Origin: Desulfuromonadales bacterium
Lineage (GTDB): Bacteria > Desulfobacterota > Desulfuromonadia > Desulfuromonadales > BM103
Length of the DNA stretch: 64,000 nt
NCBI GenBank assembly: GCA_014860225.1
Contig: JACZKE010000001.1
Location: 1 to 64,000, forward strand
Direction: 5' to 3'
Shown: in pieces, positions 34,474 to 43,525 of the stretch
How positions within the stretch are numbered: position 1 is the first letter of the stretch
Layout: every line of letters begins with the position of its first letter
Made by a program: the position numbers and the translations under genes
The notes under the pieces: generated by a model
What the model saw: the letters and a program-made list of their open reading frames with translations, nothing else
Databases searched by the model: none
What the model was told of the DNA's origin: nothing

Positions 34474-35262
34474 ATGACGCGCGAATTTAAGAATAAGGTC
34501 AGGGAACAGTTCGGCCGGGCCGCTGATGGATACATACACGATAAGGGTTTTGCCACTGGTGACGATTTGGAAATCATGGTACGCCTGCTGCAACCGATGC
34601 CTGATGACAATATGCTGGACGTGGCCTGCGGCGGCGGGCACACCGCTCTGCGTTTTTCGCCTCTGGTCCGCAGTGTCGTCGCCTCGGACCTGACGATGGT
34701 CATGCTAAAAAAAGCCCAGGAACATATCAGTGAAGAAGAAGGTGTGGATAACATTACGTTTCGCGAGGCAGACGCCGAAGATCTGCCTTTCCCGGCGGGT
34801 GCTTTCACACTGTTGACCTGTCGTGTTGCTCCCCACCATTTCCCTGACATTGCACGGGCCTTGAGCGAGTTTCACCGTGTACTGCGCCGCGGCGGCCGAA
34901 TTGCAATCGTCGACACGGCCCTGCCCGAGGATCCGGAAATCGCCGAATGGTATCAGACCATGGAAAAGATGCGTGATCCGACGCATATCCAGGCATTTAC
35001 CGAAGAAGCCTGGCGCGAAATGATACAGGAGGCTGGCTTCATTCTACATGAAACGGCAATCATCCCGAAAACTCACGATTTCCCGACCTGGGCAAAGCGA
35101 GCCGGCCTGAAGCGCGATGAGATTGCCCGGCTCAACAAGTTTTTTGTGGACGCTCCGGATAAAGTTCAGGACTATTTCCAGATTGAAACCTTTGCCGGGG
35201 AAGTCGAGGCCTACACGGACCGCAAGGTCCTGGTCTATGCAAGCCGGCCACCGAAGAAGTAG
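34474..35262 (+). CDS. UbiE-type SAM-dependent methyltransferase
   Basis: 262 residues. The ATG at 34474 is chosen because GGAGGAG stands six bases upstream. Class I methyltransferase with the SAM motif LDVACGGGHTALRF, acidic VASDLT, and FREADAEDLPFPAGAF; LRRGGRIAIVDTALPEDPE follows. Similar to UbiE/COQ5 and small-molecule methyltransferases; substrate unknown. A TATAAT at 34441 is a possible -10 box. A terminator follows the gene. Confidence 0.85.
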   Translation: MTREFKNKVREQFGRAADGYIHDKGFATGDDLEIMVRLLQPMPDDNMLDVACGGGHTALRFSPLVRSVVASDLTMVMLKKAQEHISEEEGVDNITFREADAEDLPFPAGAFTLLTCRVAPHHFPDIARALSEFHRVLRRGGRIAIVDTALPEDPEIAEWYQTMEKMRDPTHIQAFTEEAWREMIQEAGFILHETAIIPKTHDFPTWAKRAGLKRDEIARLNKFFVDAPDKVQDYFQIETFAGEVEAYTDRKVLVYASRPPKK

Positions 35263-35286
35263 CGCATCCCGATATATTGCTGCACG

Positions 35287-35316
35287 GAAAGGCGCCCAGG
35301 TAATGGGGCGCCTTTT
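35287..35316 (+). terminator. terminator after the methyltransferase gene
   Basis: AAAGGCGCCC/GGGCGCCTTT arms around AGGTAATG, followed by TCATTATT. Confidence 0.75.
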
Positions 35317-35371
35317 CATTATTATGCTATTCTGTAAACACTCTGGAACATTGATGAAGAGAGGCAAAAAT

Positions 35372-36127
35372 ATGATCTTGCGCGTCACCAAGAGAATTCA
35401 TAAAGTCCTGTTCCTGTCGACCCTCTTACTGACGTTAGCAAGTCCGGCGCTGGCACTGGATGTCCAGTTACTGATCCGCGAAATCGAGCAGCAATACATG
35501 GGCACATCCTCCCGTGCCCGTACCACCATGCAGGTCAAGACTGCTCACTGGGAAAGAACCATGGAGATGCAAGCCTGGTCGTTGGGACGCGATTATTTTC
35601 TCGTCCGCATCATCGAACCTGCCAAAGAACGTGATGTCGCCACGCTCAAACGGAATCGGGAAGTATGGAATTATCTGCCAAAAGTTGATCGGATCATCAA
35701 AGTCCCGCCATCAATGATGGGTGGTAGCTGGATGGGAAGCCATATTACCAATGATGATCTGGTCAAGGCCAATCATGTTGACGAGGACTATAATCTTCGT
35801 CTGCTGGATGAAACTGCCGTGCATTATGTCATCGAATGCCTGCCGAAGGCGGAAGCCGCTGTCGTCTGGGGAAAGATTGTCTACCGGATCCGCAAAGATC
35901 CCCGTGTACCCGAACAGGTTGACTATTACGACGAAGAGATGGTCCGTGTGCGAGAGACGCATTTTGATGATATTCAGCAGATCGGCGAACGCATTATTCC
36001 TTTGCGGCTTACAGTGCTTCCTCTGGAAAAGCCGGACGAGATGACCATCCTCCGATATCATGAGTTGGTTTACGATCTGCCTCTGGATGAGAATTTCTTT
36101 TCACTACGCAACCTCAAACAACGCTGA
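35372..36127 (+). CDS. LolA-like outer-membrane lipoprotein-sorting protein
   Basis: 251 residues with a signal peptide (about 1-30, ending SPALA-LDVQ), so periplasmic. It reads LLIREIEQQYMGTSSRARTT, then LVRIIEPAKERDVATLKR and EVWNYLPKVDRIIKVPPSMM, the signature of the LolA-like family (PF17131) that travels with FtsX-type permeases. Expected to carry a lipid or lipoprotein between membranes. ATG 35372 has AGAGAGG upstream. The next gene begins two bases after its stop, so it is the first gene of a five-gene export operon. Confidence 0.85.
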   Translation: MILRVTKRIHKVLFLSTLLLTLASPALALDVQLLIREIEQQYMGTSSRARTTMQVKTAHWERTMEMQAWSLGRDYFLVRIIEPAKERDVATLKRNREVWNYLPKVDRIIKVPPSMMGGSWMGSHITNDDLVKANHVDEDYNLRLLDETAVHYVIECLPKAEAAVVWGKIVYRIRKDPRVPEQVDYYDEEMVRVRETHFDDIQQIGERIIPLRLTVLPLEKPDEMTILRYHELVYDLPLDENFFSLRNLKQR

Positions 36128-36129
36128 CC

Positions 36130-37353
36130 ATGCTTCTGACTCTGGCTTTCCGCAATCTCTGGCGCAACCGACGGCGCACCCTGCTGACACTTTCAGCGAT
36201 GGTGGTTTCAGCAGCCCTTCTGATTCTGGCCCTCGGCGTATTTTCCGGAATGTTCAAAGACATGCTGGCTTCGGCAACCGAGCAATATTACGGTCATCTG
36301 GTCATTGCCCGCCCGGAATACCACCTGCGTCGCGACCTCTTTGCCCACCTGCCCGCCGACATTGCTGACCAGTTACCCCTGGAGAATGAGGCTGAAATCA
36401 CCGGAAAATCTCCGCGTCTGCGTAGTTTCGGCCTGCTCTCACGTCCGGAGACCAGTCAACCGGTTGAGTTGCTCGGCATCATACCGCGCATGGAGCAACA
36501 GGTCACCTCGCTCCAGCATCAACTTACGGCAGGACATTACCCTACGGAAGAAGAACACAACGGTGCCCTGATCGGCCAGGGCCTTGCACGCAAGATGAAG
36601 GTGAAGCCGGGCGATGAAATGGTTTTCGTGACCCAGGCAGCCGATGGATCGATCGGTAATGACCTGCTGATTGTCAGTGGCATCTTCGCCACCGGTGACA
36701 GCCGGCATGACAATAACCTGGTATTGGCTCCACTTCCGTGGCTGCAACAGGTCCTGGTCTTGCCCGGACGTATCCACGAAGTTGCGATGGTCGTTGCCGA
36801 TCCCATGACCGCAGCACAGATTGCCGATCGACTGACTGCAGCCCTGCCTGAGAACATCGAGGTTCTCGACTGGGGCGACCTGCTGCCAGAAATGCGTGAG
36901 GTCATAGCAGCGTACGATGTCAGTCGCATGATCGTTGTTACGATACTTTACCTAGCCACCGGATTGGGCATCCTCAACACCTTCTTCATGTCGGTCATGG
37001 AAAGGACCCGCGAGTTCGGCATTCTTATGGCGCAGGGCATGCGGCCCTGGACAATCCGCGGACTGGTGTTGCTGGAGACTCTACTGCTCGGCGGCCTGGC
37101 TCTGGTCATTGGACTGCTATGCGGGGCGATCTTGACCCTCTACATGCAACAGATCGGTATCGACCTGTCCGGATATATCACATCGGTCACATATGCCGGC
37201 GGCACTATCCTGCCGAGGCTTCATGCAGTTTTTGAAGCTGGCAATTTCCTAGTTCCGGCCGGGATGCTGCTGCTCGTCAGCCTGTTCGCCGGTTTTCTGC
37301 CGGCAAATCGGGCGGCCAGGCTTGATCCGGTGGTGGCGGTGAGGGACATTTGA
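36130..37353 (+). CDS. ABC transporter permease, FtsX/LolE-like (first)
   Basis: 407 residues. N-terminal helix after FRNLWRNRRRTLLTLSAMVV, a large periplasmic domain, then three helices near the C-terminus with the MSVMERTREFGILMAQGMRP coupling segment of MacB/FtsX permeases and the final LPANRAARLDPVVAVRDI. Such permeases do not form channels; they extract lipoproteins or lipids from the inner membrane by mechanotransmission. It follows the LolA-like gene by two bases and is separated from the second permease by an inverted-repeat element. Confidence 0.88.
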   Translation: MLLTLAFRNLWRNRRRTLLTLSAMVVSAALLILALGVFSGMFKDMLASATEQYYGHLVIARPEYHLRRDLFAHLPADIADQLPLENEAEITGKSPRLRSFGLLSRPETSQPVELLGIIPRMEQQVTSLQHQLTAGHYPTEEEHNGALIGQGLARKMKVKPGDEMVFVTQAADGSIGNDLLIVSGIFATGDSRHDNNLVLAPLPWLQQVLVLPGRIHEVAMVVADPMTAAQIADRLTAALPENIEVLDWGDLLPEMREVIAAYDVSRMIVVTILYLATGLGILNTFFMSVMERTREFGILMAQGMRPWTIRGLVLLETLLLGGLALVIGLLCGAILTLYMQQIGIDLSGYITSVTYAGGTILPRLHAVFEAGNFLVPAGMLLLVSLFAGFLPANRAARLDPVVAVRDI

Positions 37354-37392
37354 AAGGTCAAAAGCGTAAGCCCATTCGCTGCGTTCACACAA

Positions 37393-37554
37393 GGAGCCTG
37401 TCGGACTTGGAATCAATCCGCTGCAAATCCGTCTGAACGGTTCATATTTCGCCGCTTTCTTGGTCAATAGAACAACTATTGACCTTCAAAATCGACAAAA
37501 TCTGCCCTCGTTCAGTCAAATTATCGCTTGGATTTCCCAAGCCCGACAGGCTCC
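37393..37554. repeat. dispersed inverted-repeat element, divergent copy D
   Basis: 162 bp with terminal repeats GGAGCCTGTCGGACTTGG and its near-perfect inverse. Internal layout mirrors the other copies (TGCAAATCCG early, a CATATTTC segment, a TCAATAG/CTATTGA hairpin tip, AAAATC, CAAATTATCGCTTGGA), but the sequence has drifted with the arms changing together. It sits inside an operon between two permease genes. Confidence 0.75.
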
Positions 37555-37582
37555 AAGGAGCAAGAGAAAACTCGACACAACT

Positions 37583-38815
37583 ATGGACTACCTGCATCTG
37601 GCCTGGAAAAACCTCTGGCGCAATCGCCGCCGCACCATCATCACGCTGACTGCGATCGCGTTCAGCATCATGTTGGTGCAGGCATTACACAACCTCTCTG
37701 CCGGTGTCTACGCCGGCATGGTTGATAGCGGCGTGAGGGCCGGTTCCGGACATATCGCGATCTATCAACAGCACTACCTTGAGAGTCGCGATGAAGCCCT
37801 GTATTTCAAGGGTCACAACCTGGTCACCGAGATTGAAACCATTGATGGTGTCAAACAGGTACTGCCGCGCCTCTACATTCCAGCCCTGGCCCAGTCGAGC
37901 CGGGAAAGCCGCGGCGTTGTGCTGATTGGTGTCGATCCGCAACGGGAACGTCAGATCAATCCTTTTCTTAAAACACTGTCCGAAGAGTCCATGATCCGTT
38001 CTGCCGATTCGCGTGATGCCGTGATCGGCTCACGACTGCTTGATGAGCTGCAGATCAAGCAAGGTCAGAAATTCGTCATCACTGCCCAGTATCACGATGG
38101 CACCTTACATAGCGAACTGTTGTACGTACGAGGGGTGGTCAGTTCTGGTATGAAGAATATCGATGGCTCACTGATCATGGTTGGCCATGAGCGGGCAGCG
38201 CTGCTCATCGGAAGTTCCGGATCCGTCCATGAGCTGGCCGTCATGTTATCTGATCCCGGCCGGGAAGAGTCGATACATCGAAGAATTACAACTCTGCTAG
38301 GCACACATCCAGATATCGAAGCCGTCAGCTGGGAACGTGCCATGCCAAATCTGGCTAATGCAATCAAACTCGACTACGCCAGCCAGAAATTCATTTTCCT
38401 GATAATCCTGCTGATCGTCACGATTGGTGTGATCAATACTCTGCTCATGTCGGTCATGGAGCGCATGCGTGAGTTCGGCGTCATTCTTGCCCTGGGAAGC
38501 AAGCCGATGACCCTGCGTGGCATGATCATGCTAGAAGCCTTAACGCTCGGGCTGCTCGCCGCCACCGTCGGTTCGTTGCTCGGCAGCCTGGCAACCTGGT
38601 ACCTGGTTTCGGTGGGCATCGATCTGGCAGCTTTAGTCCCGGAAACGCTCGAATTCGGCGGTGTCGTCTTCGACCCTGTAATGCGCGCAAGCTGGAACCC
38701 TGGCTGGATGCTCCAGATTGCTCTCTACGTGGTCGGGTTGACGCTGCTGGCCGCCCTTTATCCGGCAATCAAAGCAGGGAGAATCACCCCGGTGGAGGGC
38801 ATGCGCCATCATTAG
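37583..38815 (+). CDS. ABC transporter permease, FtsX/LolC-like (second)
   Basis: 410 residues from ATG 37583. Same architecture as the first permease: N-terminal HLAWKNLWRNRRRTIITLTA, a periplasmic domain, and three C-terminal helices with MSVMERMREFGVILALGSKP. Two different permeases plus one ATPase is the LolC/LolE/LolD arrangement. The frame is also open upstream through part of the repeat, but no start there is better. The ribosome-binding site is not obvious. Confidence 0.87.
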   Translation: MDYLHLAWKNLWRNRRRTIITLTAIAFSIMLVQALHNLSAGVYAGMVDSGVRAGSGHIAIYQQHYLESRDEALYFKGHNLVTEIETIDGVKQVLPRLYIPALAQSSRESRGVVLIGVDPQRERQINPFLKTLSEESMIRSADSRDAVIGSRLLDELQIKQGQKFVITAQYHDGTLHSELLYVRGVVSSGMKNIDGSLIMVGHERAALLIGSSGSVHELAVMLSDPGREESIHRRITTLLGTHPDIEAVSWERAMPNLANAIKLDYASQKFIFLIILLIVTIGVINTLLMSVMERMREFGVILALGSKPMTLRGMIMLEALTLGLLAATVGSLLGSLATWYLVSVGIDLAALVPETLEFGGVVFDPVMRASWNPGWMLQIALYVVGLTLLAALYPAIKAGRITPVEGMRHH

Positions 38816-38888
38816 CAGGGAACTGTCCCCGACTCAGGTGCTGGACGCTAGAACAATTCAACAATTCAATCATACAACGATTTTAAAC

Positions 38889-39578
38889 ATGTCTCTGATC
38901 AAGTTGAAAAATGTTTCCAAGATCTACCGTCTCGGCAGCCAGAAAATACCGGCACTGACTGACCTGTCACTCGTCTTCGATGTGGGTGAATTTGTGGTGT
39001 TGGCAGGGCCGTCGGGCAGTGGCAAGACAACGGCTTTGAACCTGATCGGCTGTCTGGACCGTCCAACTGCGGGTCAGGTGATTATCGGCGATCTCGACCT
39101 TCAATCGGCAAGTTCCCGGCAACTTGCCGACTTCCGCCTGCAGCATATCGGTTTTATTTTCCAATCTTACAACCTGATTCCGGTCTTAACCGCAGCGGAG
39201 AACGCAGAGTTCACCCTGATGCTGCAAAAAGTTCCCAAACAAATTCGTCGGCAAAGAGTCAGCAAGCTTTTTGCCGAACTCGGCATCGACGGACTGGAGG
39301 GTCGCCGTCCTGCCGATCTCTCCGGAGGACAACAGCAACGGGTCGCTATCGCCAGGGCCATGGCGGCAGAACCCCATGTCATTCTGGCGGATGAGCCAAC
39401 GGCCAACCTTGACTCCCACACAGCAGAAGAGCTTCTGGAATTGATGCGCCGGCTCAACCGGGAGAAGGGTACAACCTTTATCTTCAGTTCCCATGACGAC
39501 AGGGTTATTTCCCAGGCAAGGCGGGTGATACGTCTCGAAGACGGGCATCTCGCGGCTGACATCACTATCACTGCATGA
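38889..39578 (+). CDS. ABC transporter ATPase, LolD/MacB type
   Basis: 229 residues. Walker A GPSGSGKTTALNL, Q loop IFQSYNLIP, signature LSGGQQQRVAIARA, Walker B VILADEPTANLD and switch histidine SSHD. This is the standard LolD/MacB-class ATPase that powers FtsX-type permeases. The start is ATG 38889. Its stop overlaps the next gene (ATGA), so the outer-membrane protein is co-translated. Confidence 0.93.
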   Translation: MSLIKLKNVSKIYRLGSQKIPALTDLSLVFDVGEFVVLAGPSGSGKTTALNLIGCLDRPTAGQVIIGDLDLQSASSRQLADFRLQHIGFIFQSYNLIPVLTAAENAEFTLMLQKVPKQIRRQRVSKLFAELGIDGLEGRRPADLSGGQQQRVAIARAMAAEPHVILADEPTANLDSHTAEELLELMRRLNREKGTTFIFSSHDDRVISQARRVIRLEDGHLAADITITA

Positions 39579-40804
39579 AGAAGTCACTCCTGAAAACATT
39601 TTTTGCCCTTTCCGCATCACTATGGCTTTGTGGATATCTGTTCACTTCGGTTTCTGTCGCGAGCACGTCACTACCCGCATGGAGCGGCTCCATCAAGTCT
39701 CTCAACCTTTACGGCGAAGAGGCACCTGCCGACCTTTTCTCCGCATATCATCTTTCCAGCAATCGGGCACGCCTGAATATGGACTGGCAGCCTGCCCAAA
39801 GCTGGCATCTTGAAACCTCTCTCGATCATCAGTACCTCTGGAGTGACCCATCGAGGGCTTTTCCTTTAGCATCCAGCGGTTACAACCGCCATCTGGATAT
39901 GGACAAAGTCTGGCAGCACGGCGAGCATGGCGCCAGTCGTCTGCAGGTCGACCGGTTGAACCTGCAATGGCGTACCGGAAAAGTGGACACCACCTTGGGA
40001 CGTCAGGCCGTTGGTTTTGGTCGAATCCTTATCTATTCTCCGCTTGATGTCATCGCTCCGTTTGCCCCGGATGCAATTGACACGGAAATCCGTATCGGCA
40101 TAGATGCCCTGCATACCATCTTCAACTATGGACTCGACGGGCAACTTGGTGCCATTGCCGTCTGGGGAGCAGAAGCGCGATACGACTCCTTCCTGGCAAC
40201 CTGGACGGACAACCGCGCCGGACTGGATATACTGATGATCGGCGGCAGATTACGCGGACACACCATGTTCGGTGCCGGCATGGCCGGCAGCCTCGGCACA
40301 CTCGGGCTGAAAGCTGAATTCAGCATCCATAAAAGTAGAGAGGGTGAAGATACAACTGGCGTTCTGCATGATGTTTATACGCTAGCCGCCATTGAAACCT
40401 GGTACCGTTTTGACAACGGCATCTCCTTGATCGCTCAGTACCTCTATAATGGTCCGGGTGCTGATGATCCCGAAGACTACCCCAAAGTCCTCGTCTCGGC
40501 TCCCCTGCAGGAAGGGCTCACCCATCTGCTTGGACAACACTACCTGATCGCAGCGCCATCCTACGAACTCCATTCTCTGGCAACAGCGCAAAGTCTGATA
40601 CTTTACAATCTTGGGGACCACTCGGCATTGATTAGGCCCACCCTCGATCTCAGCCTCGCTGACAACCTGTCCTTACAGCTCTTCTGGACCTGGAACATCG
40701 GTCAGAAGCCACGGGCGGCCTCCCCACTTCTGCCGGTTGAACCTCGCAGTGAGTTCGGCTTGCGAGGTGACAGTGGCGGGTTGTTTCTCACATGGTTTTT
40801 CTGA
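39575..40804 (+). CDS. outer-membrane beta-barrel protein of the export operon
   Basis: 409 residues, overlapping the ATPase stop. A signal peptide (about 1-30) is followed by alternating short strands with aromatic ends (RLNMDWQPAQSWHLETSLDH, LQWRTGKVDTTLGRQAVGFG) and a C-terminal phenylalanine (LFLTWFF), as for outer-membrane porins. The GRQ...GRILIY segment resembles alginate-export/DUF1302-type barrels. Coupling to a LolCDE-like machine suggests it is either the cargo receiver or a dedicated outer-membrane component. Confidence 0.78.
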   Translation: MKKSLLKTFFALSASLWLCGYLFTSVSVASTSLPAWSGSIKSLNLYGEEAPADLFSAYHLSSNRARLNMDWQPAQSWHLETSLDHQYLWSDPSRAFPLASSGYNRHLDMDKVWQHGEHGASRLQVDRLNLQWRTGKVDTTLGRQAVGFGRILIYSPLDVIAPFAPDAIDTEIRIGIDALHTIFNYGLDGQLGAIAVWGAEARYDSFLATWTDNRAGLDILMIGGRLRGHTMFGAGMAGSLGTLGLKAEFSIHKSREGEDTTGVLHDVYTLAAIETWYRFDNGISLIAQYLYNGPGADDPEDYPKVLVSAPLQEGLTHLLGQHYLIAAPSYELHSLATAQSLILYNLGDHSALIRPTLDLSLADNLSLQLFWTWNIGQKPRAASPLLPVEPRSEFGLRGDSGGLFLTWFF

Positions 40805-40841
40805 CAACTCCCTCTTTCGTTGCATAAATTTAAAATGGGCT

Positions 40842-40869
40842 TTGCAGACCTTCAAACACCTGTTATGAT
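40842..40869 (+). promoter_or_regulatory. putative sigma-70 promoter of the OmpA-like gene
   Basis: TTGCAG and TATGAT with 16 bases between, about 60 bases before the ATG. Confidence 0.5.
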
Positions 40870-40930
40870 TCTCTTTCAGACCGTTATTACATACTAGAGA
40901 TGGTACTATTCAATTGGAGGAGGTCAGCAA

Positions 40931-42094
40931 ATGAAGTACTTAAAGGTTGGCTTACTGGCAACCCTGGTCGCGGTTTTGTTCACGACAACGACTCAGGCGG
41001 GACAGCGTGAAGGAGCTTTCAGTCTCTCGCCGATGATCGGCTATCACGTGTTTGAAGGAAGCCAGAATACGGAGGATGCCATAATCGGAGGTTTATCTCT
41101 CGGCTATAATGTGAGTAAGCGCTGGGCCGCTGAGCTTGAAGTTCGATACACTCCGACAGAAACAGACCTGCCCGCACAGGAGGACATCAACGCCTGGTCA
41201 GCTGGTGTGAATGCCCTCTACCACTTTAATCCTGACGGTCCTTTCGTGCCTTATGCCTCAGCCGGTTTCGGTGTCATGTACTTCAATAGTGACGACTATG
41301 AAGACGATGGAGACTACATGATGAACTGGGGCGTCGGTGCCAAGTATTTTATAAACGACGACTTTGCCCTGCGCATGGATCTACGCCATCTCGTTGACTT
41401 ACATTCCGACCGTGAGTGGGATCACAACGGCGATGACCAGCTAGACAATAACTTCCTTGCAACAGCCGGTCTTTACTGGCAGTTCGGTGGTCCGGCGATC
41501 CTCCCGCCGCCGCCACTCGACAGTGACCGCGATGGTATCCCCGACTTGCGTGACAAATGCCCTGACACGCCACTGGGCGTCATGGTCGATGCAGTCGGCT
41601 GTCCACCGGTCGAAAAAACCCCACCGCCCCCACCTGCGAAGTTTATCGATGGTGATGACGATGGCGATGGCGTACTTAACAGCCGTGACAAGTGTCCCGG
41701 GACATTAAAGGGTGTGATTGTCGACGAGGATGGCTGCCCGGTGTCATTAACCATTCAGATTGAGTTTGATTTCGACAAATCGCAAGTCCGTCCCGAGTAC
41801 CATGAAAAGCTGCGTGAAGCGGCTGCATTCATCAAGCAGTATCCCGAAACCAAGTTCCTGATCGCCGGTCATACCGACAGCATCGGTTCCGTTACATATA
41901 ACAAGGAGCTCTCCATGCGTCGCGCCGCCGCAGTCAAAAAATACCTGGTTGAGGAGTTCGGCATTGCTGCACACCTGATGACGCCGCGTGGCTACGGCGA
42001 AAACCAGCCCATTGCCGACAATGACACCGAAGCAGGACGTCAGCGTAATCGTCGCGTTGAAGTGATCTGCTGCCTGGTGATCCCTCCGGAATAA
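40931..42094 (+). CDS. OmpA-family outer-membrane protein with TSP3 repeats
   Basis: 387 residues. Signal peptide (1-23), N-terminal eight-stranded barrel (about 25-185; FSLSPMIGYHVFEGSQNTED), a proline-rich linker with two calcium-binding thrombospondin type 3 repeats (DSDRDGIPDLRDKCPDT and DGDDDGDGVLNSRDKCPGT), and a peptidoglycan-binding OmpA domain (FDFDKSQVRPEYHEKLREAA, GHTDSIGS, NRRVEVIC). It ties the outer membrane to the cell wall. GGAGGA precedes the ATG. Own promoter and a strong terminator. Confidence 0.93.
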   Translation: MKYLKVGLLATLVAVLFTTTTQAGQREGAFSLSPMIGYHVFEGSQNTEDAIIGGLSLGYNVSKRWAAELEVRYTPTETDLPAQEDINAWSAGVNALYHFNPDGPFVPYASAGFGVMYFNSDDYEDDGDYMMNWGVGAKYFINDDFALRMDLRHLVDLHSDREWDHNGDDQLDNNFLATAGLYWQFGGPAILPPPPLDSDRDGIPDLRDKCPDTPLGVMVDAVGCPPVEKTPPPPPAKFIDGDDDGDGVLNSRDKCPGTLKGVIVDEDGCPVSLTIQIEFDFDKSQVRPEYHEKLREAAAFIKQYPETKFLIAGHTDSIGSVTYNKELSMRRAAAVKKYLVEEFGIAAHLMTPRGYGENQPIADNDTEAGRQRNRRVEVICCLVIPPE

Positions 42095-42119
42095 TCTTTC
42101 ATTGCAGTCAACAAAGCCG

Positions 42120-42152
42120 GAAAGGGCCGACACATTTGTGTCGGCCCTTTCT
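42120..42152 (+). terminator. terminator of the OmpA-like gene
   Basis: GAAAGGGCCGACACA/TGTGTCGGCCCTTTC-type long stem with a short loop and T-rich tail. Confidence 0.8.
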
Positions 42153-42165
42153 GTTTGCGCGGCGT

Positions 42166-42335
42166 CTAGCAGCTTGTCGGACTATCCATGAGCCGGCTGC
42201 AAATCCGGCTGTTTGGCCCATATTTCAGCTCCTTTTTGGTCCATAGCTACGGCTATAAACCTGCAAATGAGCTAAAATCTGTTCTCAAACATCCAAATTT
42301 TCGCTTCGGCCCGTATAGTCCGACAGGCTGCTAGG
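42166..42335. repeat. dispersed inverted-repeat element, copy B
   Basis: 170 bp with terminal inverted repeats CTAGCAGCTTGTCGGACTAT and its inverse (one mismatch at the T/C). It is nearly identical to the reverse complement of the copy at 59863-60032. Confidence 0.88.
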
Positions 42336-42338
42336 TTT

Positions 42339-42986
42339 TTACACGATACGCTCTGCTACCAACAAGTAGGGAGCATCGCTGTAATTGACTACCCGCAGGG
42401 ATAGAACATGCCAGTGATCACGGGTCAAATGACAAAAGAACGCATTAACTGCGGCCCCCTCTTCTGCTCCACCGGGATGGCCGGGATAGACGGTTACCAC
42501 AAGGCGTCCCCGGGGAGCAAGCAGGTGCAGGGACTGCTGTAGTGCCGCCAGGGTAGAATCCGGGCGTGTGATCAGCGCCGGATCCCCTCCCGGCAGGTAT
42601 CCGAGATTGGCCATGATTGCTTTGGCAGGATGCTGCAACACCTTACCGATGGTACTGTGGCAGGCTTGAACCAGGAAAACTCCGGACTGTTTCGGGAGGG
42701 CTCGATCTCCGGGCCAGCAGTTTACAACAAGGCCATGATTCCGCAAAAGCGCCGCAGCCTGCTCAAGGGCCGAGGCTTGCAAATCAAATGCGACCACCTG
42801 CCCTGCCGGGCCAATCGCTCTCGCCAACCGGCAAGTATCTCTCCCCTTGCCTGCGGTCAAGTCAACAGCCAGGTCACCTGGGAGCAGGACTTCGCAGGCA
42901 AGCAGCTGACTCCAGGACACAATGCTTATCAGGGGTGGCGATCCGGGGCAGGGAGCTGATCGTTGCGGGCTGCTTATTAGACTCAT
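42339..42986 (-). CDS. MnmM/YtqB-like class I methyltransferase
   Basis: 215 residues. SAM motif AVDLTAGKGRDTCRLAR, then VVAFDLQ and MANLGYLPGGDPALITRP; the NLGYLPG segment and VVTVYPGHPGGAEE are typical of the rRNA_methylase/YtqB family, some members of which (MnmM) methylate the wobble uridine of tRNA. The exact substrate is inferred. The stop lies four bases from the repeat element. No partner genes. Confidence 0.8.
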   Translation of the reverse strand: MSLISSPQRSAPCPGSPPLISIVSWSQLLACEVLLPGDLAVDLTAGKGRDTCRLARAIGPAGQVVAFDLQASALEQAAALLRNHGLVVNCWPGDRALPKQSGVFLVQACHSTIGKVLQHPAKAIMANLGYLPGGDPALITRPDSTLAALQQSLHLLAPRGRLVVTVYPGHPGGAEEGAAVNAFFCHLTRDHWHVLSLRVVNYSDAPYLLVAERIV

Positions 42987-43052
42987 TGCCGGTTATTTGA
43001 TTCTCTCTGTTCTCTTGAAACAGGCAAAAAGCACACTTCACACCTCAAATCT

Positions 43053-43520
43053 CTAGCTCCCGGCCCCGGAAACCCTCGTTTCGTCCAGAACCTTCACCTT
43101 GCGATCGATGACATCTTTATGGTCGAGACGCAGCAGGGTGGCAAGCTGCCGGGCCAGGGCGTCTTCGTATTTATCGAGCACTCCGTCGGCATAGATAACC
43201 CGCCAGACACCTTCCATGACGTTGAGTTTTTCCTCGCGGCTGAAATGAGCGTTGATGACTTGTGCAAACTGAAAAAGGTCGAGGCTTTGCTCGCGATGCT
43301 GGTGGGAGTAATCAACTAATTCAGCAATCGCAACTTGCGAAAGACTGAACTTTTTGGCCAGCAGATCGTTTACGATTTTCGCTTCGATCGCATGATAGTT
43401 GCCATCGCTATGCGCAACCTCAAGGAGCAGGGCGCAGGTCGCGATCTGGATCCGCTCGAAGCGGCTTTCCTCGACGGCATCATCTTCTCCCTGCAACATC
43501 TTCATGATACGATTTAACAT
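43053..43520 (-). CDS. TerB-like (tellurite resistance TerB family) protein
   Basis: 155 residues, all helical: ESRFERIQIATCALLLEVAH, SDGNYHAIEAKIV, and VWRVIYADGVLDKYEDALAR, with the two metal-site acidic patterns (AHSDGNYHxxE and YADGVLDxYE) of TerB domains. TerB proteins sense metals or link to membrane stress complexes; tellurite resistance itself is not implied. AAGGA precedes the ATG. It follows the DUF190 gene by five bases in the same direction, so it is probably part of the crcB operon. Confidence 0.82.
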   Translation of the reverse strand: MLNRIMKMLQGEDDAVEESRFERIQIATCALLLEVAHSDGNYHAIEAKIVNDLLAKKFSLSQVAIAELVDYSHQHREQSLDLFQFAQVINAHFSREEKLNVMEGVWRVIYADGVLDKYEDALARQLATLLRLDHKDVIDRKVKVLDETRVSGAGS

Positions 43521-43525
43521 ATGCT

